DNA from: Pseudomonas vlassakiae
Lineage (GTDB): Bacteria > Pseudomonadota > Gammaproteobacteria > Pseudomonadales > Pseudomonadaceae
Direction: 5' to 3'
NCBI RefSeq assembly: GCF_014269035.2
Contig: NZ_JABWRP020000007.1
Coordinates: forward strand, 62,001 to 126,000
Length of the DNA stretch: 64,000 nucleotides
Below are positions 17,696 through 27,184 of the stretch, piece by piece. Position 1 is the stretch's first letter. Every line of letters begins with the position of its first letter. The translations under genes were made by a program, and so were the position numbers. The notes under the pieces are model-generated. The model saw nothing but the letters and a program-made list of their open reading frames with translations. It had not been told where the DNA came from and did no database searches.

Positions 17696-18370
17696 GTGCG
17701 CTCGGCGGGGCTGGACCTGGTCAAGTGGGTGGCGATCGTGACCATGGTCGCCGACCATGTGCGGTTCATCTGGCCAGCAGCGCAGGGCCTGTTCATCGTC
17801 GGTCGGTTCGCGTTTCCCTTGTTCTGCCTGGCCATGGCGGTCAACGTGGCCCGTGGTGGCAACAGCAACCTGCGCTATCTCGGCTGGATGCTCGCATTCG
17901 CCGTATTGTCCGAAGCGCCCTATCGCTGGCTGGATCCCGACTCGCAGACCTTCAGCATCATTCCCACGCTGACCCTCGGCTTGTTGGTCGCATGGGGTGT
18001 ACAGCATCCGCAGCCATGGGTTCGGCTGGCCGGGCTTGCTGCGGTTCTGCTCGCTGCGCTCTGCAGTGAACGCTTCATGTACGGCCTACCGGGTGTGTTG
18101 CTACCGGCCGGTTGGCTGTTGGCACGTCGCCAGGGCGGGCTGACCTGGCTGTTGCCGAGCCTGCTCGCCGTGGCGGGCAACCTGACCAACAGCTGGCTGC
18201 GCGGGCACCTCGGGGCCCCGGTGACCTTGCTCACCATGGTCGCAGCGACATTGGCCATTCCCATCGGCTGCCTGCTGCTCCGGGTCGAGCACTGGCCGGT
18301 GCCAGCGGTGCGACGTTGGGGCTATGGGTTCTACCCTGTGCACTTGTTGCTCATCAAAGTGCTTGTTTAA
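17696..18370 (+). CDS. TraX-family membrane protein
   Basis: Polytopic protein of about 224 residues. Its start RSAGLDLVKWVAIVTMVADHVRF and the following helices fit the TraX family, named after the enzyme acetylating F pilin, whose chromosomal members are of unknown role. I choose the GTG at 17696, 2 bp after the upstream stop, because the family motif GLDLxKWxAxxTMxxDH must be included; the next ATG (17741) would cut into it. The C-terminus WGYGFYPVHLLLIKVLV also fits the family. Confidence 0.75.
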   Translation: MRSAGLDLVKWVAIVTMVADHVRFIWPAAQGLFIVGRFAFPLFCLAMAVNVARGGNSNLRYLGWMLAFAVLSEAPYRWLDPDSQTFSIIPTLTLGLLVAWGVQHPQPWVRLAGLAAVLLAALCSERFMYGLPGVLLPAGWLLARRQGGLTWLLPSLLAVAGNLTNSWLRGHLGAPVTLLTMVAATLAIPIGCLLLRVEHWPVPAVRRWGYGFYPVHLLLIKVLV

Positions 18371-18542
18371 GCCTTGCAAATTGCCGAATCCATCTACGTT
18401 TTCACAAAACGAAACATGAACAGAACTGATAAAAATGCCAGTAGCCATTCCCGCTTGCGCGTTCGAAGATGAAGCGGCGCTGGACATCTGTGTCCCAACG
18501 GTTGCCCAGTAAACCCAACTTCAGTGGTCAAAGGTGCAGATC

Positions 18543-18755
18543 ATGTCTGAAACAAAAACGGGCACAGTGAAATGGTTCAATGATGAGAAAGGATACGGAT
18601 TCATCACGCCAGATGACGGTGGCGCTGACCTTTTCGTCCATTTCAAATCCATTGCGTTGGAAGGTTTCAAAACCCTGAAAGAAGGCCAGAAGGTCACTTT
18701 TGTAGAAGAAAAGGGGCAGAAGGGCATGCAGGCAGCCAACGTTCAACCCTCATAG
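18543..18755 (+). CDS. CspA-family cold-shock protein
   Basis: Single-stranded nucleic-acid-binding OB-fold protein of 70 residues acting as RNA chaperone. RNP1 KGYGFI and RNP2 LFVHF are intact, after the standard [10 protein letters not shown] start. The ATG at 18543 has AGGTG upstream. About 170 bp of untranslated sequence precede it, compatible with the long structured leaders of csp mRNAs, though no defined element was identified. A small companion gene follows 73 bp downstream. Confidence 0.93.
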   Translation: MSETKTGTVKWFNDEKGYGFITPDDGGADLFVHFKSIALEGFKTLKEGQKVTFVEEKGQKGMQAANVQPS

Positions 18756-18828
18756 AAAACCGGCACCTTGCACGAATCCAGCGAGCGCCCGAACGAGCGC
18801 AAGGTCCACCCGCACGGAGGTGTTGTTC

Positions 18829-19035
18829 ATGTCCAGTAAAGTGCGTGACATAAGCCCGGTATCCGTATCTGCCGATCCTGGGACGGGGACAGCAGAACAA
18901 GGCATGTATTTTCTGCATGAGCCCGGCAAACAGTTTCGTGAGGGCCAAGCTGTTTCCTACGAAGTAGGCATTGATGAACAAGGCCGACTTTACGCTTTCA
19001 ATGTGCAGATTGAAGTCGAACCCCCCGTGCATTGA
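18829..19035 (+). CDS. small hypothetical protein downstream of csp
   Basis: Soluble 68-residue protein starting MSSKVRDISPVSVSADP, with a near-perfect Shine-Dalgarno GGAGGTG 6 nt before the ATG at 18829. Residues 30-65 (KQFREGQAVSYEVGIDEQGR...AFNVQ) resemble the second half of a cold-shock domain (the 'GQxVxFxVxxxxxGxxAxNV' pattern) without RNP1/RNP2. This is an eye-level similarity only. It is followed by an intrinsic terminator, suggesting a csp-companion operon. Confidence 0.65.
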   Translation: MSSKVRDISPVSVSADPGTGTAEQGMYFLHEPGKQFREGQAVSYEVGIDEQGRLYAFNVQIEVEPPVH

Positions 19036-19052
19036 TCAGGCTGCTGGGCAAG

Positions 19053-19078
19053 GGGGGAGCCTTCAAGCTCCCTTCTTC
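19053..19078 (+). terminator. intrinsic terminator after the csp pair
   Basis: GGGAGC (19055-19060) and GCTCCC (19067-19072) form a 6-bp stem, followed by TTCTTC. It sits 17 bp after the stop of the small companion gene and before the oppositely oriented reductase gene. The remaining bases to 19189 show nothing else. Confidence 0.6.
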
Positions 19079-19189
19079 AGTAACAGGCCTGCATCGGCGG
19101 GGCCCATACCAACCTTGGACGCGACCAGCCAGTCCTGCGGGTGACGCGCCAGCGCTTGAGGGGCTTTGAGAGGTTGCTGGCACGTTGAG

Positions 19190-20710
19190 TCAGCCAATCA
19201 GCTGAAGTGCCTCCTCCAGGCTCAAGGATCGCTTCATCCGTTGTGACAGCGTCGCCATGGCATCCGAATAGCCCTTGGCAATCACTGCCTCGACCTGTTC
19301 CCGGACACACTGCAAGGCAATGAAGTCGCCTTTCTCCGGCTCCCCGACGAACTCGATACGGTCCCAGTCCCGGGCATGCCCCAGCACCTCGTAGGTGCGC
19401 CCGTGCTGGTAGGTCCAGAAAAACGGCACATCGTTGTAGCGGCGCTGTTCACCCAAGATGTTGGCAGCGGCGATGACCCCAAGCTGCTGGGCCAGGCGCC
19501 AGTGCTCGATGCGCACCGGCCGACCGTCATGAGGGAAAGTAGCGATGTCGCCGGCTGCCCATAGCCCCTCGGCGACATGCAGTTCGGCATCGACCTTCAG
19601 CGACTGGTCCTTGCCCAGAGGCACGCCTTGCACGAAAGCAGTGGCGGGCTTCACGCCGGTGCCAAGCAGTACCAGGGCGGTGGCCAGTTTTTCGCCATTG
19701 GCCAGTTGCACGGCTTGGACTTTGTCCTGGCCGAGGAAGCGTTCGACCTCGGTCGGGCCATGAAAGACCACGCCCTTGCGTTCATGCAGCTCACGCATAC
19801 AGCGGCCGATACGCTCACCGAGCTGCTTGGCCAACGGGACTTCGTGACGGGTGACCACATGCACCTGCGCGCCGTACTTTCGCAGTGCCGAGGCGGCTTC
19901 CAGGCCAATGAAGCTGTCTCCGACGATCACCACCGGCTGCCCCGGTTCGGCGGCATCGAGCAGGCGTGCGGCATCCTCGCGTGAGCGCAAGGTCATGATG
20001 CCGGGCAGGTCGACACCTGGCAGCTGCGGACGCACCGGTTTGCCGCCAGTGGCCAACAGGGCCGCGTCGTAATCGATGTGCTGGCCGTCGGCGAGGGTGA
20101 TCTGGCGCTTTTTCGCGTCCAGAACCCGGACTTTGCCGAAGCGCCGATCCAGATGGCCTCTGCGCAGCTGGTCGGGTTCGATCAGGCTTGACACCTCGTC
20201 CGGCGCCATCTCGCCGGCAATGACGAATTTGCTCAAGGCGGTGCGGTCGTAGGCGGGTTGGCGCTCCTGGTCAAGCCAGATCAGGTGCCCGCCAAAGCCG
20301 TGGTCGAGGAGTGTGGCAACGGCCGCCGAGCCGGCAGCACCGGCACCGATCACCACGAAGGTGCGGGCATCGCTGTGACGCGGTGGCTCGTTCTTTGGCA
20401 ACGGCTGGTCATCGACCCAGACTTCACCGTCTTTGACCCACGCCCGGTAGCGGCGCAGGCCGGTCAAGGCCGGAGGTTCACAGACCGCACCTTCGTCGAC
20501 GGCAAACGCTGCCTTGTGCCAAGGGCAGACCAGCAGGCCGCCACAGACCACGCCTTCTTCCAGTGGCGCGCCTGCGTGCGGGCAGTTGCCCTGGTAGGCA
20601 TGGACCTGGTCGCCCTGGCGGACGAGGATCATTTCTTCGTTGCCTGCCTGGACGCGCAATGGGCGCTTGGCATCGAGCTGTTCGAGGCGGGCCACGGCGT
20701 GCTGGGTCAT
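19190..20710 (-). CDS. Rieske-containing FAD/NAD(P)-dependent oxidoreductase
   Basis: A 506-residue fusion. The N-terminal Rieske domain has ligands Cys43, His45, Cys62 and His65 (CPHAG and CPWH). A ferredoxin-reductase-type flavoprotein follows, with GAGAAGS for FAD near residue 120 and a second dinucleotide site around VVIVGDSFIGLEAASALRK, ending in a reductase dimerisation domain. This order matches AIF-like (AIFM3-type) or assimilatory nitrite-reductase-like ferredoxin reductases. The electron acceptor is unknown. No oxygenase gene adjoins it, so it may serve a general redox role. Confidence 0.85.
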   Translation of the reverse strand: MTQHAVARLEQLDAKRPLRVQAGNEEMILVRQGDQVHAYQGNCPHAGAPLEEGVVCGGLLVCPWHKAAFAVDEGAVCEPPALTGLRRYRAWVKDGEVWVDDQPLPKNEPPRHSDARTFVVIGAGAAGSAAVATLLDHGFGGHLIWLDQERQPAYDRTALSKFVIAGEMAPDEVSSLIEPDQLRRGHLDRRFGKVRVLDAKKRQITLADGQHIDYDAALLATGGKPVRPQLPGVDLPGIMTLRSREDAARLLDAAEPGQPVVIVGDSFIGLEAASALRKYGAQVHVVTRHEVPLAKQLGERIGRCMRELHERKGVVFHGPTEVERFLGQDKVQAVQLANGEKLATALVLLGTGVKPATAFVQGVPLGKDQSLKVDAELHVAEGLWAAGDIATFPHDGRPVRIEHWRLAQQLGVIAAANILGEQRRYNDVPFFWTYQHGRTYEVLGHARDWDRIEFVGEPEKGDFIALQCVREQVEAVIAKGYSDAMATLSQRMKRSLSLEEALQLIG

Positions 20711-20821
20711 CGGGCTTCTCCAAAGGGGCCTTTTGGAGACATTTGACGCCTGAGGGGCGAAGGGGATGCGTTGAGCTGACGATCGGCGTCCATGTGCTCG
20801 CCTCGGGATTTGCAGTGCCGA

Positions 20822-20857
20822 TGAGATCGAGCGCTGCCCGCGCGGCGCTCGATCTCA
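20822..20857. repeat. 13-bp inverted repeat (second P. putida repeat type)
   Basis: TGAGATCGAGCGC (20822-20834) and GCGCTCGATCTCA (20845-20857) are perfect reverse complements around TGCCCGCGCG. It differs from the GTAGGAGCGG REP type seen elsewhere here. Placed between the MFS carrier gene and the reductase gene, it could terminate the former. Confidence 0.7.
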
Positions 20858-20895
20858 CAGACGCTGCAAACCTCCCGGCGAACGTACCAGAAAGC

Positions 20896-22224
20896 TCAAT
20901 TGGCCGGTGCAGTCTTCAATGCACCGGCCCGGGTAACCCGCAGGGCCACCAGGCTACCCAGCACGATCAACGCGGCCAGCGAATACAGTGCGGCATCGGT
21001 CGAGCCGGTCTGGTCCTTGATGAAGCCGACCAGGTACGGGCTGAGGAACCCGGCCATCTGGCCCACCGAGTTGATGATCGCCAGGCCTGCCACTGCGGCA
21101 CTGGCGCTGAGCAGTGCTGTCGGCATCGGCCAGAACATCGGCAAGCCGGTGAGAGCACCCATGGTGGCGATCGACAGGCCGAGGATGGCAAGGGTCGGGT
21201 TGCCGGCGAAGTTGACCGCGATCAGCAGGCCGACGGCGCCCATCAGCATCGGTACCACAAGATGCCAGCGGCGCTCGTTGCGCAGGTCGGCCGAGCGCCC
21301 GCAGAGAATCATGAACACGCCGGCCAGCAGGTACGGAATGGCGCTCAGCCAGCCGATCAGCAGCGGGTTGTCGAAGCCCATGTTCTTGATGATCGACGGC
21401 AGCCAGAAATTGATCGCGTAGACACCGCTCTGGATACAGAAGTAGACGAAGCCGAAGGTCCAGATCAGCGGGTTGGTCAGCACGGCCATCACGCTGTCGC
21501 CACGGGTCGCTGGCTTGCTGGCAGCGTCGGCCTCAAGGTCGGCGGCGATCAACTGGCGCTCGGCAGTGCTCAGCCAGGCGGCTTTCTGATAGCCGTCGCT
21601 GAGCAGCTTGATGGCCAGCACGCCGAGGAGCACGGTAGGCACCCCCTGGATCAGGAACATCCACTGCCAGCCGGCCAGGCCATGCTGGCCGGCGGCGAAG
21701 TGGTCGAGGATCCAGCCCGAGAACGGCCCACCGAGCAAGCCCGACACCGGGATCGCCGACATGAACAGGGCCATGATGCGGCCACGGCGGTCGGCCGGGA
21801 ACCAGCGCGAGAGGTACAGCACCACGCCGGGGAAGAAGCCCGCTTCGGCGGCGCCGGTCAGCAGGCGCAGGGTGTAGAACTCGGTCGGGGTGGTGACGAA
21901 TAGCAGGCAGGTCGACAGGCTGCCCCAGGCGATCATCATCGCGGCAATCCAGCGCCGCGGGCCGAAGCGGTTGAGCGCCAGGTTGCTCGGCAGGCCGCAG
22001 AGCACGTAGCCGATGAAGAAGATGCCGGCACCCAGGCCGTAAACGGTCTCGCTGAACTTCAGTGCGTCGAGCATCTGCAGCTTGGCGAAGCCGACGTTGA
22101 CGCGGTCCAGGTAGTTGAACAGGTAGCAGATGAAAATGAACGGGATCAGCCGCAAGGTGATGCGCCGGTACAGCGCGTTGCGGGTGATGTCTGTGCCTTG
22201 GTCAGGGGCAGGGCTGTGTGCCAT
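20896..22224 (-). CDS. MFS transporter, anion:cation symporter (sugar acid) type
   Basis: Inner-membrane carrier of 442 residues and about 12 helices. The first helix motif ICYLFNYLDRVNVGFAKLQM is characteristic of the ACS subfamily (glucarate, galactarate, phthalate, tartrate, hydroxyphenylacetate transporters). The ATG at 22224 gives the normal family N-terminus; the open frame continues upstream without family similarity. It diverges from cdaR, and garK follows cdaR, so a sugar diacid or glycerate is the likely substrate. Confidence 0.88.
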   Translation of the reverse strand: MAHSPAPDQGTDITRNALYRRITLRLIPFIFICYLFNYLDRVNVGFAKLQMLDALKFSETVYGLGAGIFFIGYVLCGLPSNLALNRFGPRRWIAAMMIAWGSLSTCLLFVTTPTEFYTLRLLTGAAEAGFFPGVVLYLSRWFPADRRGRIMALFMSAIPVSGLLGGPFSGWILDHFAAGQHGLAGWQWMFLIQGVPTVLLGVLAIKLLSDGYQKAAWLSTAERQLIAADLEADAASKPATRGDSVMAVLTNPLIWTFGFVYFCIQSGVYAINFWLPSIIKNMGFDNPLLIGWLSAIPYLLAGVFMILCGRSADLRNERRWHLVVPMLMGAVGLLIAVNFAGNPTLAILGLSIATMGALTGLPMFWPMPTALLSASAAVAGLAIINSVGQMAGFLSPYLVGFIKDQTGSTDAALYSLAALIVLGSLVALRVTRAGALKTAPAN

Positions 22225-22387
22225 GATCGTGGTCTCTGTTGTTATGGTTGTCGCCGCGTCGCCTGTGCCGGCGCTCGCCCTGACGAGTCTCGGGGAGTGC
22301 GACGCGCCTGTCTTTGTGCATTTGCACAGCGTATCGTGCATGGCGCTGTGCTGCCGTACAAAAGCTGACACGTTTAAGGATCGCTGA

Positions 22388-23485
22388 ATGTTCGAACTGG
22401 ACCATGACCTGGCGCAGGATATCGTCGATCGGGCGATGGCCATTCTGCCGTGCAACGTCAACGTCATGGACAGCCAGGGGCTGATCCTCGGCAGTGGCGA
22501 GCCGGAACGCATCAACACCCGCCACGAGGGGGCGCAGCTGGTATTGGCCAATGGCCGGGTGGTCGAGCTGGACGTCGACGCGGCCAAGTGCCTGAAGGGC
22601 GTGCAGCCGGGGGTCAACCTGCCGTTGATGCTCGACGGGCGCCTGATCGGCGTGCTCGGCCTGACCGGTGAGCCGCAGCAACTGCGCACCTACGGCGAGC
22701 TGGTGCGCATGACCGCGGAAATGCTCCTGGCGCAACGCCACCTGCAGGTCGAGCAGCAGTGGCGGCGCCAGCGTTGCGACGACTTGCTGGCGTTGCTGCT
22801 CGGGGGTAGTGGCGATTCGCCGCGGCTGCTGGATGAGGCGCAGCAACTGGGCCTGAAACCTCAGTTGCCACGGGTGCCATGCCTGTTCGAGCTGCGCGCC
22901 GGCCCGCCCGCCGAAACGCTCTCGGCCTGGTTGATGAGCCGTTACCCGGAAAGCTGGTGCGTGAGCCCTTCGCGCGAGTCATTGCTGTGGTGCCGGCCGG
23001 CGGGCCTGGTGCTGGATGAAGCACGCCTGATCGAACGCCTGCAGCGCCACGGCTGGGAGGTTGAACGCCTGGCCCTGGGCGGCGCAGCGCAGAGCCTGGA
23101 GCAGCTGCGCCGCGGTTATCGACGCGTGCGTGACTTGCTGGCCTATGGCCGCGAGGTGCTGCCGCAAGAGCAAGTGCTGAGCCTCAACCGCTACCGCTTG
23201 CCGGCGTTGCTCTGGCGCCACCGCAACGAAGACGCGCTGGATGAGTTGCTGGAGCCGCTGCAGCGCCTTCGCGCCCGCGATGCCAGCGGCCAGCTGCTGA
23301 ACACGCTGCGCGCCTGGTGCGCGCACGATGGCCAGAGCCAGGCTTGTGCCGATGCCCTGGGGATTCACCGCAACAGCCTGCGTTACCGTCTGGAGCGCAT
23401 CGCCGAACTCGGCGAAGTGGACCCGTTGCGCCTGGAAGGCATGCTGAGCTTGTACCTGGGGCTGCAACTGCTGCCGGCCGACTGA
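22388..23485 (+). CDS. cdaR: sugar diacid regulator CdaR-like
   Basis: Transcription factor of 365 residues. The N-terminal sugar-diacid recognition domain (about residues 1-130: AQDIVDRAMAILPCNVNVMD) senses glucarate, galactarate or glycerate in characterised CdaR proteins. The C-terminus has a PucR-type helix-turn-helix (ADALGIHRNSLRYRLERI). It is divergent from the MFS carrier (163-bp spacer that must hold both promoters) and 111 bp ahead of glycerate kinase, which are its probable targets. Confidence 0.9.
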   Translation: MFELDHDLAQDIVDRAMAILPCNVNVMDSQGLILGSGEPERINTRHEGAQLVLANGRVVELDVDAAKCLKGVQPGVNLPLMLDGRLIGVLGLTGEPQQLRTYGELVRMTAEMLLAQRHLQVEQQWRRQRCDDLLALLLGGSGDSPRLLDEAQQLGLKPQLPRVPCLFELRAGPPAETLSAWLMSRYPESWCVSPSRESLLWCRPAGLVLDEARLIERLQRHGWEVERLALGGAAQSLEQLRRGYRRVRDLLAYGREVLPQEQVLSLNRYRLPALLWRHRNEDALDELLEPLQRLRARDASGQLLNTLRAWCAHDGQSQACADALGIHRNSLRYRLERIAELGEVDPLRLEGMLSLYLGLQLLPAD

Positions 23486-23596
23486 ACGACGGCAAAGGCA
23501 TTTGCCCAAACAACGCCGCCGGGATTTTGTGCATCCGACCGAGGCCGGCGCGCCAGACAGCTGTCAGCATGCCCGTCATCAGGACAGGAGAATCCC

Positions 23597-24739
23597 ATGA
23601 AAATCGTCATCGCCCCCGACTCGTTCAAGGACAGCCTCGACGCTGCCGGTGTCGCCCGTGCCATAGCCCTGGGCTTGAGCGAGGCATTGCCCGCCGCCGA
23701 ACTGGTCGAATGCCCGATGGCCGATGGCGGCGAAGGCACCATGGAGGCGATCGTCGCTGCCAGCCATGGCGAACTGCGCCGCCTGACCGTGCGTGGGCCG
23801 CTGGGGCAGCAGGTCGAAGCCGGCTGGGGCTGGCTGGCAGACAGCCGCACCGCAGTGATCGAGATGGCCCAGGCCAGCGGTATCCAGCTGGTGCCCAATG
23901 GCCAGCGCGATGCCTGCCGCAGCAGCACCTGGGGCACTGGCGAGGTGATCGCCGCGGCGCTGGCGGCCGGGGCGCAACGTATCGTCCTGGCCATCGGCGG
24001 CAGTGCCACCAACGATGGCGGCAGCGGCATGCTGCGCGCCCTGGGCCTGCGCCTGCTGGATGCCGATGGGCAGGCGCTGGAGGAGGGAGGACTGTCCCTG
24101 GCGCGGCTGGCCCGAATCGATGCCAGTGGCCTGGACCCGCGCCTGGCCCAGGTGCAGGTTGAAGTGGCAGCCGATGTCGACAACCCGCTGTGTGGCGTCA
24201 ATGGCGCCTCGGCGATCTTCGGCCCGCAGAAGGGCGCCAGCCCGGAGCAAGTGCAGGCCCTGGACCGGGCGCTTGGCCATTTCGCCGACCACTGTGCGCA
24301 CTTGCTGGGTAAAGACGTGCGCGATTTCCCGGGTTGCGGCGCGGCAGGCGGAATGGGCTTTGCCGCCAAGGCCTTCATGGGCGCGCGCTTCCGCCCCGGG
24401 GTGGAAGTGGTTGCAGAGCTGGCAGGGCTGGATGCGCTGGTGCAGGACGCTGACCTGGTAATTACCGGGGAAGGGCGCTTCGACGCGCAGACCTTGCGCG
24501 GCAAGACCCCCATGGGGGTAGCGCGGGTAGCCAAGCGTCACGGGGTGCCGGTAGTGGTGCTGGCAGGGACCTTGGGCGAAGGCTATGAACAACTCTATGC
24601 CCACGGGATCGACGCCGCGTTCGCGCTGGCCAGCGGGCCCATGACCTTGGAGCAGGCTTGCGCTGACGCCGCACAATTGTTGCGAGCGCGCGCCGGAGAC
24701 ATTGCCCGTGTCTGGCGCTGCGCCGGTGGCTGGCGTTAG
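23597..24739 (+). CDS. garK: glycerate 2-kinase (GarK/GlxK type)
   Basis: Phosphorylates glycerate to 2-phosphoglycerate, linking glucarate/galactarate or glyoxylate breakdown to glycolysis. The 380-residue protein shows the class I signature set: MKIVIAPDSFKDSL start, PMADGGEGT, GTGEVI, AIGGSATNDGGSGML, PGCGAAGGMGF and TGEGRFDAQTLRGK. ACAGGAG precedes the ATG. It lies downstream of cdaR on the same strand and near the divergent MFS carrier, forming an uptake-regulation-kinase module without the dehydratase or aldolase steps in the window. Confidence 0.94.
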   Translation: MKIVIAPDSFKDSLDAAGVARAIALGLSEALPAAELVECPMADGGEGTMEAIVAASHGELRRLTVRGPLGQQVEAGWGWLADSRTAVIEMAQASGIQLVPNGQRDACRSSTWGTGEVIAAALAAGAQRIVLAIGGSATNDGGSGMLRALGLRLLDADGQALEEGGLSLARLARIDASGLDPRLAQVQVEVAADVDNPLCGVNGASAIFGPQKGASPEQVQALDRALGHFADHCAHLLGKDVRDFPGCGAAGGMGFAAKAFMGARFRPGVEVVAELAGLDALVQDADLVITGEGRFDAQTLRGKTPMGVARVAKRHGVPVVVLAGTLGEGYEQLYAHGIDAAFALASGPMTLEQACADAAQLLRARAGDIARVWRCAGGWR

Positions 24740-24776
24740 CGCGATCGCAATCACCGCCAGGCACAGGCCAGGGTTT

Positions 24777-27104
24777 TCACAGCACGCATGGCTTTTCCTC
24801 GATACCGTTGAAGGGCGGGTAGTCACGCAACTGCGCCGGCGACAACGGCCGGCTGAAGTGGTAACCCTGGGCGATATCGCAGCCGGCGAGCTTCAGGCAC
24901 ACCACCTGCTCGCGGGTTTCGACCCCTTCGGCCACCACTTCCAGCCCCAGGCGCTTGGCCAGGATGATGGTCGAGGACACGATCGGGCTGTCGTCGTAGC
25001 TGTTGGACAGCGGCGCGATCAGCGAGCGGTCGATCTTGAGTTTGCTCAGGGGTAGCGCCTGCAGGTGTGCGAAGCCGGCGTAGCCGCGGCCGAAGTCATC
25101 CAGGCTGATGCCCAGGCCAGCGGCACGCAGGCGATGCAGGTGATCGACCGCAGTGCCTTCCGGGTCGAGGATGGTGGTTTCAGTGATCTCCAGTTCCAGG
25201 CGCTGTGGGTTGATGCCCTGCCGCTGCAGCGTGGCCAGCAGGCGGGTGCTGAAGTCGGCCTGGCGCAACTGCATGGCCGAGACATTCACGGCCAGGCATG
25301 CTTCACGGCCCTGTGCGCCCCAGCAGGCCAGCGCGTCACAGGCCAGGCGCAGCACTTCCCATCCCAGTTCGATGATGAAACCACTGCGTTCGGCCAGGCT
25401 GATGAAGCGGTCTGGGTAAAGCAGCCCGAAATCGGGGTGATCCCACCGCACCAGGGCCTCATAGCCCAGGACAAGGTGGCTATCCAGGCGGATCTGCGGC
25501 TGGTAGTGCAACACGAACTGGCGCTCGGTCAAGGCCGTGCCAAAGGCTTGCTCAAGGGTGAACGCCTGGATGTCGGCAAGGTTGAGCGAGGGGTCGAAGA
25601 AGCGGTACTGGGCGCGCCCGGCCTGCTTTGCCGAGTACATGGCGGCATCGGCGCTGCGGATCAGGCTGTCGATGTCCTGGCCATCACGCGGGCAGATGCT
25701 GACCCCGACGCTGGGGCTGGTGTTGACCTCCTGACCGTCCAGGGCATAGGTGGCCGAAAGCTTCTGCACCAGCGTACGTACCCAGCTGTTGATCTGCTCC
25801 TCGCTACGTTCGCCCGCCAGCAGCACGACGAACTCGTCACCGCCAAAGCGCGAGGCCTCGTCGCCGGGTTCGAGCAGGCGCTGGATGCGACCGGCCACTG
25901 CCTGCAGCAGCAGGTCGCCGATCTTGTGCCCGAGCGAGTCGTTGATCGACTTGAAACGGTCCATATCGATGAACAGGATGGCCATCAAGCGGCGCTTGCC
26001 ACGCTGCCGGGTAAGCGCCTGCCCGGCGATTTCGACGAACTGGCGGCGGTTATGCAGCCCGCTGAGGTGGTCGGTGGCGGCGGCATGGCTGCTACGCCGG
26101 TGTTCGTCTTCCAGGCGGCCGATCAACTGCTGGTTGACTTGCTGCGCGTGCTCCAGGGCGGTGAACGCCTCCTGGCGCTTGCGCAACAGGCGCAAGGTCC
26201 AGGCCAGGCTGGCGAGGATCATCAGGGTCATGCTCAGGTTCAGCCAGAACTGCCGCGAATAGGCCAGCGCGGACGGGGCCAGAATTTCGTCATGACGCTG
26301 GCTGACCATCACACTGAAACCACGCTCGGGCACCCGCCGGTACAGGCTCTGGTAAGGGACCCCGGAGGCGTATTGGGTCAACTGCCCGGTGACCGCGCCG
26401 GCATCGGCCATGTCCGGCTCGAAGCGGTCGCCCGCCACCACCACGCCGCTGTTGTCGATGCGCAGGCGTTCATCGCCGTTGTCCTGGATAAGGCGCATCG
26501 AGCCACCCTTGCCAAGGTCGATGTGCTGGAACAGGACCGCCAGGTAGCCGATGTCGAGTTGCACCACGAGAATGTTGTCGATCTCCCGGCCCGGCAGGTC
26601 GGTCAAGGGCAACAGGAAGGGCAGGCGCCAGTTGGTCAGGGACACTGGCGAGGCAGCTGGGGCAACACGGGGCAGGAAAGGCTTGAAGCCATAGTGGGCG
26701 ACATGCACCTTCAATTGCTGCAGCCAGTCCGTTGGCAACTGCACGGGTTCGTCGCTGTGGCTGGCGGACAGCAGCCGTCCCTGACGGTCGTACAGACTCA
26801 TTCGCTTGAACACCGGGTCTTCTGCCAGCAGCCTGGCCAGGCTGAGGCTGCCTTCGCGCAGCGTCTTCATGTCGTCCTGGGTCACCCGGCCCACGGCCTG
26901 GGCGCGGTCGACCAGCTGGCGCAGGCTCTCGGCAACGATACTGGCCAGGTTCAGATGCTCGGCCGCCTTGGCTGCCAGTGCGTCCTGGCGCGAGGCGGCC
27001 TTCTGGGTGACGTGCAGCCCCCAGAGGAAGGTCAGGGTGGCGGCACAGAGCATCAGGATCAGCAAGCGCAGGAGGCTTGCGGATGAGAGAGAGCGACGAA
27101 TCAC
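24777..27104 (-). CDS. membrane GGDEF-EAL protein
   Basis: Cyclic-di-GMP enzyme of 775 residues. An N-terminal helix (about 11-30), a periplasmic sensor stretch and a second helix near residue 290 anchor it in the inner membrane. GGDEF is intact (RFGGDEF, near residue 420), but the position of the RxxD inhibitory site reads EPGD. The EAL domain has YEALVRW, ELEITETT, LDDFGRGYAG and EGVET, so the phosphodiesterase site looks complete. Which activity dominates cannot be told. It is convergent with garK and upstream of nothing obviously linked. Confidence 0.92.
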   Translation of the reverse strand: MIRRSLSSASLLRLLILMLCAATLTFLWGLHVTQKAASRQDALAAKAAEHLNLASIVAESLRQLVDRAQAVGRVTQDDMKTLREGSLSLARLLAEDPVFKRMSLYDRQGRLLSASHSDEPVQLPTDWLQQLKVHVAHYGFKPFLPRVAPAASPVSLTNWRLPFLLPLTDLPGREIDNILVVQLDIGYLAVLFQHIDLGKGGSMRLIQDNGDERLRIDNSGVVVAGDRFEPDMADAGAVTGQLTQYASGVPYQSLYRRVPERGFSVMVSQRHDEILAPSALAYSRQFWLNLSMTLMILASLAWTLRLLRKRQEAFTALEHAQQVNQQLIGRLEDEHRRSSHAAATDHLSGLHNRRQFVEIAGQALTRQRGKRRLMAILFIDMDRFKSINDSLGHKIGDLLLQAVAGRIQRLLEPGDEASRFGGDEFVVLLAGERSEEQINSWVRTLVQKLSATYALDGQEVNTSPSVGVSICPRDGQDIDSLIRSADAAMYSAKQAGRAQYRFFDPSLNLADIQAFTLEQAFGTALTERQFVLHYQPQIRLDSHLVLGYEALVRWDHPDFGLLYPDRFISLAERSGFIIELGWEVLRLACDALACWGAQGREACLAVNVSAMQLRQADFSTRLLATLQRQGINPQRLELEITETTILDPEGTAVDHLHRLRAAGLGISLDDFGRGYAGFAHLQALPLSKLKIDRSLIAPLSNSYDDSPIVSSTIILAKRLGLEVVAEGVETREQVVCLKLAGCDIAQGYHFSRPLSPAQLRDYPPFNGIEEKPCVL

Positions 27105-27184
27105 TGCTGGTTTTCCCGACCCTGGGTGATAGTCGAAAAATACGACAGGCAGATGACAGGCTCATGACGGATGGCTAATTGCCT

